Origin: Budorcas taxicolor
Lineage: Eukaryota > Chordata > Mammalia > Artiodactyla > Bovidae
Direction of reading: 5' to 3'
NCBI RefSeq assembly: GCF_023091745.1
Contig: NC_068921.1
Coordinates: forward strand, 12,480,001-12,544,000
Length of the DNA: 64,000 bases
Shown here: positions 56,382 through 64,000 of the stretch, piece by piece
Layout of the letters: each line of letters opens with the position of its first letter
How positions within the stretch are numbered: the first letter of the stretch is position 1
The notes under the pieces: generated by a model
Told to the model about the DNA's origin: nothing
The model's database searches: none
Seen by the model: the letters and a program-made list of their open reading frames with translations, nothing else
Program-made: the position numbers and the translations under genes

Positions 56382-56640
56382 AGCTGTTTTTTTTTTTTTT
56401 TAATTGAAGTATGCTTGATTTACAGTGGCGTGTTAGTTTCAGGTGTACTGCACAGTGATTCAGTTATACATAAGTAAATATACGGGTATATATATATATT
56501 CATTTCCAGATTCTTTTCTCTTATAGCTATACAAAATACTGAGTAGAGTTCCCTGTAGTGTACAGTAGGTTCTTGTTGGTTATCTATTTGATATACAGTA
56601 GTGTGTGTACGTTAATCCCAAACTCCTAATTTATCCTGCA
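56382..56640 (-). mobile_element. L1 3' end, reverse
   Basis: T run, then ttgatttacagtggcgtgtt, gttagtttcaggtgtactgc and cctgtagtgtacagtaggtt. Confidence 0.85.
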
Positions 56641-56677
56641 GACATAGGAGGTACTTACAGTAACCAAAAAGGAAAGC

Positions 56678-56772
56678 TTGCTGTTATTCAGTCGCTCAGT
56701 CATGTCTGAGTCGGTGATGCTGTCCAGGCATCTCATCCTCTGTTGCCACCTTTTCTATCCCTCCTAATCTTG
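56678..56772 (-). mobile_element. BovB LINE scrap, internally deleted
   Basis: gctgttattcagtcgctcag jumps to gagtcggtgatgctgtccag, skipping about 80 bp of the usual 3' end. Confidence 0.8.
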
Positions 56773-57713
56773 TACATCATATACAGTATCATTTATCTGT
56801 TATGATATTATTTTGCCTTTAGACTATGAGTTTCTAACAGCAGAATACCTAGTGTCTAAACGTAGTCACTTGGTTCAAAACCAAACCAAGCCGTATTTAC
56901 ACAACCTTCATGAATCAGCGCCTAAGTTTTCCAGCTGTTGTCCAGGTTTTGGACATAGTTTTACCTTTTTTGTAAAAATAGTCAAGATACAATTTTATGT
57001 CTGCTTTTTTCATTTAACACTGTTATAAATATTTTTCGGTTTCATGACTCTCAAACTTTTTTCTTTTAAACCTGTGCAATCTCATTTTTTCTAAAATCCT
57101 GATGGATTAATTATTATAAATCATGATAGGAAACTGTCCCAAATCAGGTCATCAGCAGAACAAGAATCACTGTTAAATTTCAATTATTTTCTCAAAAGTT
57201 TTGATAAATATATTTAATGGATATGCCAGTTTTCTAAAAGGATTAATGAAATAAAACCACATTAAATAAGTGCTTTATGAAGTGCCTGCTTTTACTGATG
57301 AAGCATTTAAAGGCTGTCTAGGTAGATACATAAATTATTCTAAATTGCCTACGTCGTACATTATATGTTTGCCCCGCTCGAGTGACCTTGAAACTTTTTT
57401 CCCTACGGAGTTAAGACATCGCTGAGTGCTGGTGATGTGGATCACTCCTCAAGATGAGTGGGCGATAATAAGACCTTTCTTTTTTGTTTACTGAGCGGGC
57501 AGTCTAGCTGAGACAGTAGGCACAGATGTCCTTATAACTGTACTAGCATGACGGTGTTGTGAAAAAGGTGTGAATAGACAGTTGCAGGATCCCTGCAGAC
57601 ACCTTGCAGACTGTATTTATTTTCATTATATTCTGTAAGAATTTTGTACAGTCAGTGTCGTCAGTTTTTCCTATGGACAGTTACGCTGGACGCATACCGG
57701 TTTGCTTCCCTTC

Positions 57714-57800
57714 TGCATCCCTTCTTCCCTCCCTTCCTCCCTCCCCTTCTTCCTTCCTCTGTCCTCCTTCCTCTATCTCTTCCCTCTCTCCTTGCTCTCA
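57714..57800 (+). repeat. Polypyrimidine tract
   Basis: About 85 bp of almost pure C/T (ccctcccttcctccctcccc, cttccttcctctgtcctcct). It may adopt triplex (H-DNA) structure. Confidence 0.8.
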
Positions 57801-58062
57801 CCAGGCATTTACTGACTACATACTACCTGCCTGAGTCACCCATGAAAACAGACTGCACAAACCAAATCAAATTCCCATCTCTAAAATGATTAGTCCATTC
57901 CTTAGAAGTATAAACACTGTGCCATTAAAATAATTTGTGAATTCCTGGACATTTGAAGATGCACTTAATCTTCATTTTTCAGTTCCTTAGACATAGTTTG
58001 TTCCATAACAAAGCATGAATGTGTGTTTACTGATTCCTGAAGGCTTGTTTCTTTGCTACTAG

Positions 58063-58165
58063 GTACACACTGCCTGTAAAGATTTATATCATCCTATATG
58101 TCCACTTGGCCAATGTAAAGTATCTGTCATACCTCCAATTGCACTAAACAGCACTGATTCTGATG
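58063..58165 (+). CDS. DGKH: DGKH exon G: end of second C1 finger and linker
   Basis: This 103-bp exon encodes residues 222-255 plus one base of a Gly codon. The acceptor is tttgctactag before GTA; the donor is GATG followed by gtaagt, a near-perfect 5' splice site. It gives His223, Cys226 and Cys234, closing the finger (VHTACKDLYHPIC), and the following PLGQCKVSVIPPIALNSTDS linker into the catalytic domain. KDLYHPICPLGQ is one of the segments that best separates eta from delta, which I recall as having KESLLTKCPLG there. Confidence 0.96.
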
Positions 58166-59264
58166 GTAAGTATCACTAGTATAAGTATGTATATTCCTGG
58201 TTTATCAAATGTTGATATGTACACTATTTTCCTAGTATAAATAACACTGTAGTTGGTTATTCTGGTCAGTTTATATATAATAATTCCATTTCAATTGCAG
58301 AATAGTCCATTGAATTTATACAAGAACATTTTAGAATTAAGGTTTAACATAACTATTAACACAGTGGTGAAATTACAGTGTATAAGATTTATAGATTTTA
58401 CATTTCAGCAGATCAAGTAAGATCATTATTCTGTAAGAAAATGCAACCTGAACAAATTAATTTTTTATAAGCATTTTTTCCCCCTCTGTAATTGAAACTG
58501 CCCATTAGCAAAGCTCTTTTTGAAACCCATTTTTCTGTTGTTTCATTGTAGGAATTTATATTCCATACATTCATGCTCTTTTTTAGTGTTACTATTTTAT
58601 GACTTAATTGTACATACGGAAGAACCCATTTACAACACTGGTTTGGGGATAGCATACTTAGCACTTCTTTGTAAACAAACCATATTACATAAGGCTTTTA
58701 CCATAAACTATTATTAATGTTTTGCATCAATAAAATGCCTTACGCTTTTCAAACTTTTTATAGAAATATGCCAGTAGATATCATAGCTACTGGCTGCATA
58801 TCATAGAAGCTGCAGAAGATATGATTTTTTTAACCTGTGGTGTTAACAGCCTCCCCTAAGCCCCAATATATCAAAGTTCTGTTATTTATTATAAAATTTA
58901 AAAATACTTTCTGAGACCTTAACAAGGAGGTGTTAAATATTTTATAATACTGAAAATTAGCATGAATCCTTCAACAACTGTGAATTTGTACACTATGATT
59001 GGTTTCTCTTAATAATTAAGTGTTCTTAGGGCAAGTGGTAGATCTCAAATTATCTGTGCTTCATACTTTCACCATCTTTTGTATGATTTTTCATTATAGC
59101 TCATATTTTAAAAGGTAAGTTCTGTGTTCTTAATATGTAAGCAATAAATCTCTGTGCATATGGGGGCTCTGAAGTATGAATTTACTGTTTTTCTTCGAAA
59201 GTTTTGTTAAGAGAAAGCGGTGCATATTGATCTTACCTTGTGTTTTTGTTTTCTTCCCCCACAG
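58166..59264. other. DGKH intron G-H
   Basis: Intron of 1099 bp, AT-rich throughout, bounded by gtaagt and ccccacag. I see no mobile element, RNA gene or extra exon in it. Confidence 0.85.
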
Positions 59265-59424
59265 GTTTCTGTAGAGCAACATTTTCATTCTGTGTTAGTC
59301 CTTTATTGGTTTTTGTCAATTCTAAGAGTGGAGATAATCAGGGAGTCAAGTTTCTTCGTCGATTTAAACAGTTACTCAATCCAGCTCAGGTGTTTGATTT
59401 GATGAATGGCGGTCCTCATTTGGG
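59265..59424 (+). CDS. DGKH: DGKH exon H: start of the catalytic domain
   Basis: This 160-bp exon completes a split Gly codon and encodes residues 257-308 plus two bases of Gly309. The acceptor is ttcttcccccacag before GTTTC; the donor is TTGGG followed by gtaatt. It enters the DAGK catalytic domain: [16 protein letters not shown] (first strand and loop of the NAD-kinase/DAGK fold), then [17 protein letters not shown] and MNGGPHLG. The segment [14 protein letters not shown] after the linker is the eta version. Confidence 0.96.
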
Positions 59425-61285
59425 GTAATTGATTACTGACAAATCTTCCTTGAATGAAAGGTAGCACTAAGTGTGAAGTACATTTGGTTTTCCAGTTCAT
59501 GAAAACTGTAGATTCATCTAGACGCCTCTGGGTTGATCTTCTCACACCTCCCTTTTTTTAACGTTCTAATTATAAATTTTAACACAACCTTTTTGATATT
59601 TATATAACTTCCTGTGTGCCCAAAGTGTGAATTTGTTTAGAAAATGTTTTAGAATATATCCTGCATCAACCAGTTCTGTTTGCTTAGCTCTACAGAAGCA
59701 GACCAACTTGTGTAAATGGAGAAATACAAAAAAATAACTTCAGGAAACGATTTGCATTGGAGGCTAGTACTGAACTATATGCAATACAAACAATCAGTCA
59801 TTTAACCGAAACACAGATACTCTTGTGGATCTCAGAAGCAAGTTCTCAAGGATTTCAGACTTGGTTCCCATAAATGACAGAAAGTGCTTTCGTTAACTGT
59901 CCATTTCAAACTTTCTGGAATGTCATATAACTTAAAATCTGGGGGGAAAAAATTAAGTGTTTTAGTGATGGAAAATATGCCTTGAGGCACTTTGAATACA
60001 TTTTTAGTGTATATATATATATATATTAGTGTATATATATATATTAGTGTGTATATATATATTAGTATATATAATATTACTATATATATATATTAGTATA
60101 TATAATATTACTATATATATATATTAGTGTATATATATATATGATTTTCGTTGAAGAGGTGATACTGAGTCATCTGAACCAGGGGCGCACAAGCTCTTTC
60201 TGATTTGCTCATGCCAGCTTGGCTTTTCTCTTGGATCCACTGTAACACAGGAGTAGGAATGAAGACTTCAGACCCCAGTTCCTGAAAAGGCCTTTTGTGT
60301 TTTGTGCTTCAGCTCTCTCCCATCTTCTCTGTTTCTCTTCTCAGTCTCTCGTTGTGCCCCTTTTCACTTTTGTCCCTTCGGGGTCTTCCTTCTTGTTCCC
60401 ATTGCTTTTTTCTTGCTATCTCAGGCCCTTCTGGTTCCCTGGGTGTCGCTCTTCATCTGAACCCGAGTCCTTCCTGATGTGCTGTGCCTCCTTTCCTTCC
60501 CCCTGCATGGGTCCAGGCACTTTCTCATCACCTCTGTCTCTCCCATTGCTGATTAGCTTTGTCTCCCTTTCTAGCATATCCGCTTTATCTTATTTTTTTG
60601 CATTTTTTCTACTCATCCTCTGAAATTCCAAGGAACTCCCTTTGTGAAACTTCTTGAGATTGTCTCCATATTTTTTTCGATTTTCCACAATACTTGAGGT
60701 ATACAAAGGTACATTGAGAAGGTGAGATGTGTCAAAATTTGAGATGGAGGAAGGCAGAAGTAAAGAGATTGACCTGAGAAAAGGAAAAGAGGAAGGTAAA
60801 AAAATACTGGCAGTATGGTGGCGGTACGTTAGTGACGTTTGGTGGATCTCTTTAGGAATCGCCCCCATGCACTCAAGAGCATCAGTGCCCTGGACTCTCC
60901 ACCTTGGTTTTAATATGCTGCTCATGGAAATAATATATCCTTGTGATAGAAAGAAAAAAGATCACTACTTTTACCATCGCTTGTCACTTAACCTTTAATA
61001 ATCTTCCCTGGCTTATGCTTCTTTTTTGTTTTTGCATTTCTCACTCCGCTTTCTTCCTAATTTTGTCTCCATTTCTGCTTATAATCCTCTCTCCTCTTTA
61101 TGATTAAGACATTTTCGTGACTTCAACATTGCACTCAAATTAGTTTTTATAGTGTGATTCACCTGTAAGAGTTCTTATATTTAACCTGAACATGAGTACC
61201 CATAAGTAACAACAGAATTGACAAAAGAATTGGGGAAAGTGATTTTTATTCACTTATCCTAAAATAAAATACTTCTTACTTTCAG
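59425..61285. other. DGKH intron H-I
   Basis: Intron of 1861 bp. It contains an AT-rich minisatellite (60002-60146) and a pyrimidine-rich region (about 60290-60700) of no clear class. No SINE or LINE is recognised. Confidence 0.85.
60002..60146. repeat. AT-rich minisatellite
   Basis: Units built on attagtgtatatatatat and the variant attagtatatataatattac repeat about seven times. Parts are self-complementary (agtatatataatattactat). Confidence 0.9.
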
Positions 61286-61394
61286 TTTAAGATTATTCCA
61301 GAAGTTTGACAATTTCCGGATTCTTGTTTGTGGAGGAGATGGAAGTGTAGGTTGGGTTTTGTCTGAAATTGACAAGCTCAACTTGAACAAACAG
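61286..61394 (+). CDS. DGKH: DGKH exon I: catalytic GGDG motif; GC donor
   Basis: This 109-bp exon completes Gly309 and encodes residues 310-345. The acceptor is tactttcag before TTTAAG. It holds the ATP-site glycine motif [15 protein letters not shown] (Gly325-Gly326-Asp327-Gly328), essential for catalysis across DAG and lipid kinases of this superfamily. The 5' splice site is non-canonical: the coding frame ends at CAG and the intron begins gcaagt. No GT nearby keeps the frame; the closest, at 61399-61400, would add four bases and shift it. Confidence 0.95.
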
Positions 61395-61530
61395 GCAAGT
61401 GGTCATCATTCTTTACATTGCTGGTTAACATGAGTGCATCCTAACCTGCTGACCGGTGAAGTGCAGAAATGTCAGAGTCCCTCTCTCTCGACTTGTCTGA
61501 GGTCTCCTGCGGGGCTGTTTTGTTTTCCAG
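61395..61530. other. DGKH intron I-J, 136 bp, GC-AG type
   Basis: Very short intron beginning gcaagt and ending ttttccag. Bases around the donor (CAG then gcaagt) match U1 at every position but the second intron base, which is the usual profile of U2-type GC-AG introns. It separates the GGDG and LPLGTGND catalytic motifs. Confidence 0.9.
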
Positions 61531-61670
61531 TGTCAGCTGGGAGTACTGCCTCTGGGTACAGGAAACGACCTTGCCCGGGTTCTCGGCTGGGGAGGCTCGT
61601 ACGATGACGACACCCAACTTCCTCAGATACTTGAGAAGCTGGAACGAGCCAGTACCAAAATGCTGGACAG
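61531..61670 (+). CDS. DGKH: DGKH exon J: catalytic LPLGTGND motif
   Basis: This 140-bp exon encodes residues 346-391 plus two bases of the next codon (AG of an expected Arg). The acceptor is ttttgttttccag before TGT; the donor is ACAG followed by gtaata. It carries the second nucleotide-site motif, [20 protein letters not shown], the acidic DDDTQLPQ turn, and helix [14 protein letters not shown]. In type II DGKs the catalytic domain is split after this region by a long insert. The next exon is not in the remaining 2.3 kb. Confidence 0.96.
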
Positions 61671-61907
61671 GTAATAACAAATTCTCTTCTAAAACTAGAC
61701 TGAAAGCAGCATACTGAGATCCTCCTTTTGATCATTAGAATTGGGCTGACAGGAAGCCCATGAAGGGGTTCCACCCTTGTGGTCTAGAACAGAGCCTGAC
61801 ATAGAACAGACACTCTGTAAATATGTTTTTTGAGTGAATTTTTTTTAATGAGAAAACTAGTGTTATGAATACATTATTTTAGAGATAGATGGCTACACTA
61901 ATCCTTA

Positions 61908-62115
61908 CTCTTGTTTAGTCGCTCAGTCATGTTACTGTCTGTGGCCCCATGGACTGTAGCCCCCTAGTCTCCTCTGTCCATGAGATTTTCCAGGGAAGAA
62001 TGATGGAGTAGGTTTCCATTTCCTTCTCCAGGGGATCTTCCCAGCCCAGGGACTGAAACCGCGTCTCTCGCCTTGGCAGGCAGATTCCTTACCACTGAAC
62101 CATTTGGAAAGCTCA
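61908..62115 (-). mobile_element. Bov-tA SINE
   Basis: cttgtttagtcgctcagtca to cactgaaccatttggaaagc. Confidence 0.9.
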
Positions 62116-62518
62116 TGTTGATACTAATTACTTTCAACTGCTCTTTGGGTCAGAAAGCTTAAATAGTTAATTTGGGGGGGTCTTTTGATGAATATACTAG
62201 GTATGGCCCTTTCCTCTTCTGGTTTCATGAAAACCACAGAAAACATACAAACTTTAGATAGTATATCTTCTTAATTATACATGTTAATAAGAAATTGAGC
62301 CAACAAAATACTAAAAAATATAATCCTTTCCCAGGGACAGGAAAATGCTAGGAAAACAGCTCCACATGGAGGAACCATCACTGCTCTTATGGTATTCTGG
62401 ATTGCATCTCTTAACTGCTATCTCTCTAAATACCTCACATGTAAAAAGAAAAAAATCCCAGTCTGTGTGACCTGAGTATCATGGAGGAGGTGTTAAGAAT
62501 TGACATATAGGGAGCAGC

Positions 62519-62733
62519 CAGGCTTCCCTAGTGGCTCATGGATGGATGATAAAGAATCCATCTGCCAGTGTAGGAGATGTGGGCTTGATGACTCCATCAA
62601 GAAGCTCCCCTGGAGAAGGAAATGGCTACCCACTACAGTATTCTTGCCTAGAGAATGCCGTGGACAGAGGAGCCTGGTAGGCTATAGTCTGTGGGGTTGC
62701 AAAGAGTCAGACACGACTGAGCACAGGCGCATA
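62519..62733 (+). mobile_element. Bov-tA SINE
   Basis: caggcttccctagtggctca to gactgagcacaggcgcataa. The flanks ggagcagccag and ggagcaaccag are similar (possible old TSD). Confidence 0.9.
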
Positions 62734-63369
62734 AGGAGCAACCAGGGCTCAGTAAGCAGTAACCTCCATCATCACTGGAACACAAACGTCAAAATCTCAT
62801 TATAAACTCCAGCTAGCACGAATCAAAACAACTCTGATAGGATTAGCCATCTGTGGAACTCTTCCCGAAAATAAAATCTCATCAGGGAGCCACCAATCCA
62901 AAATGTAATTACTCTAAAATAAGCTGTAATCTAATTAACGGTAACCTTGCCTGTCATAAGGTAATGTTGCAATGGCTGATTCTTCTGCAGACAGGGTATT
63001 TAAAAAGAAAGCTAGGTTGGTGAGCATTTATCTGTGTTAATCCCAAACCAGTCACGAGAGGGATCCCCCTGTAGTTTGGGAGCATAAAGTGGATTCAGTC
63101 TCCAGTCTTTAAAAGAGTCTAGAGGTGGTTTCCCGGAAGACTGCCCAATTTATTGCTTACCAAACCTCACAAGGTATTTTAAATGGCTTTTTCTTATAAA
63201 TTTAAATACCACTCTCCCCACAACCTAGGAAATACTATGAGGCATTTCCTCTGCACTGGGTGTGTGCTTTTCCCTTGTATGTTATAAAAATTAACGTCTC
63301 CAGGTGGTTAGCAGAGAAACAGCACCCCTGTGGTAAAATTCCTTAATACCGACCTGCAAAAAAAAACTG

Positions 63370-63556
63370 AAGGTGAGTCGCTCAGTTGTGTCCGACTCTG
63401 TGACCCCATGGGCTATACAGTCCATGGAATTCTCCAGGCCAGAATACTGAAGTGGGTAGGCTTTCCCTTCTCCAGGGGATCTTCCCACAGGGATCGAACC
63501 CAGGTCTCCCTCATTACAGGTGGATTCTTTACCAGCTGAGCCACAAGGGAAGCCCT
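63370..63556 (-). mobile_element. Bov-tA SINE
   Basis: ctgaaggtgagtcgctcagt to gagccacaagggaagccctc. Confidence 0.9.
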
Positions 63557-63667
63557 CAATGCCCCCGCCCACCACCCCGCAAAAAAATAAAAGGGATTTT
63601 AAAAGCTAGGACTATTGTTAGAAACATAAGACAATTTTGTTCCTGTGCTTTCTTTACTAATTTAAGA

Positions 63668-63823
63668 ATTGTTATTATTGTTCAGTCACTAACTCATGTC
63701 CAGCCCCATGGACTGCAGCACGCCAGGCTTCCCTGTCCTTCACTATCTCCTAGTGTTTGCTCAAACTCATGTTCATTGAGCTGGTGATACCATCCAACCA
63801 TCCCATGCTCTGTCACCCCCTTC
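63668..63823 (-). mobile_element. BovB LINE 3' fragment
   Basis: attgttattattgttcagtc to catgctctgtcaccccctt, where it stops abruptly. Confidence 0.88.
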
Positions 63824-63870
63824 AGTCAGTCAGAAGGCCACAAGATAACAGGACATCTTTAGCTGATTGT

Positions 63871-64000
63871 TATTGTCGTTCAGTTGTTACGTTGTATTCA
63901 ATTCTTTGCCACCCATGGACTATAGCACACCAAGGCTTCCCTTTCCTTCACCTTCTCTCAGGAGTTTGCTCAAAGTCATGTCTATCGAGTCAGTGATGCC
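63871..64000 (-). mobile_element. BovB LINE 3' fragment, cut by the window end
   Basis: gttattgtcgttcagttgtt to gtctatcgagtcagtgatgc. It is a second 3' end in the same orientation, so two separate insertions or a duplication. Confidence 0.88.

Larger units (their letters stand above)
54579..58062. other. DGKH intron F-G
   Basis: Intron of 3484 bp with a Bov-tA (54706-54944), a CHR SINE (55637-55762), an L1 tail and a BovB scrap (56382-56772), and a pyrimidine-rich tract (57714-57800). 54945-55636 and 56773-57713 show no recognised element. Confidence 0.85.
8546..61670 (+). other. DGKH: DGKH gene, internal part (exons A-J)
   Basis: Ten exons with consensus splice sites join into one frame of 391 codons plus 2 nt without a stop. 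The product is a type II diacylglycerol kinase, which phosphorylates diacylglycerol to phosphatidic acid and so damps DAG signalling (PKC, RasGRP). Fragment layout: PH residues about 1-98, C1 finger one 112-161, C1 finger two 184-234, catalytic domain from about 268. The paralogue DGKD shares this layout; I choose eta from recalled differences: exon A carries [20 protein letters not shown], where delta has KEGML and QRSKRRYF; exon C has [20 protein letters not shown]; exon D starts VAQFNVEHFSG. The family assignment is firm and the paralogue call strong, but it rests on memory, not alignment. Missing here: the N-terminus upstream; the catalytic C-terminal half, accessory domain and C-terminal SAM-type region downstream. 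Confidence 0.95.
61671..64000. other. DGKH intron after exon J (partial)
   Basis: Intron from gtaata to the window end. It has Bov-tA copies at 61908, 62519 and 63370 and two BovB 3' fragments at 63668 and 63871. 62734-63369 is unique sequence. No further exon was found, although an Arg-Trp continuation of exon J is expected downstream. Confidence 0.85.

Noticed and set aside
61395..61400. GT donor at 61399 instead of GC at 61395
   Set aside because: It would add four bases and break the frame of the LPLGTGND exon.
8546..61670. Assignment to the paralogue DGKD
   Set aside because: Exons A, C, D and G carry eta-type residues (QLLKQ, FQRWKKR, VAQFNVEHF, KDLYHPIC) where delta, as I recall it, differs.

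Overview
The window is mammalian nuclear DNA from a ruminant, almost certainly a bovid (cattle, sheep, goat or a close relative). The diagnosis rests on dozens of tRNA-Glu-derived Bov-tA/BovA SINEs, CHR-type SINEs, several copies of the RTE-class LINE BovB, and young L1 tails of the bovine type, lying over an older layer of MIR, L2 and L1. I cannot tell cattle from sheep or goat.

The only gene I can support is the internal part of diacylglycerol kinase eta (DGKH), on the + strand. Ten coding exons (called A to J here, since true exon numbers are not visible) lie at 8546-8656, 13585-13665, 46732-46836, 47097-47229, 53687-53793, 54453-54578, 58063-58165, 59265-59424, 61286-61394 and 61531-61670. 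Joined, they give 1175 nt of uninterrupted frame (391 codons plus 2 nt). In order this encodes most of the PH domain (A-C), two C1 zinc fingers (D-E and F-G), and the N-terminal half of the diacylglycerol kinase catalytic domain, with GGDG and LPLGTGND motifs (H-J). The first coding exon(s) lie upstream of the window; the rest of the catalytic domain, the accessory domain and any SAM domain lie downstream.

Layout: 1-8545 is upstream intron full of repeats (BovB at 1625-2472 and 6468-7803). 8657-13584 is an intron with an old L1 whose middle segment is inverted. 13666-46731 is a 33-kb intron with about 30 ruminant SINEs, three BovB copies, a possible processed pseudogene and, near its 3' end, a repeat-poor block with a candidate internal promoter and first exon at 45440-45574. 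From 46732 the exons come closer together. 61671-64000 is the next intron, ending inside another BovB fragment.

Most worth a second look: the GC-AG intron between exons I and J; the candidate alternative promoter before exon C, where in-frame ATGs would give an enzyme lacking most of the PH domain; a (TG)26 tract upstream of exon E; the internally inverted L1; a target site present three times after two nested insertions; and several insertions dated by clean target-site duplications. I found no evidence for a wholly new biological system; this is a conserved signalling gene in repeat-dense introns.
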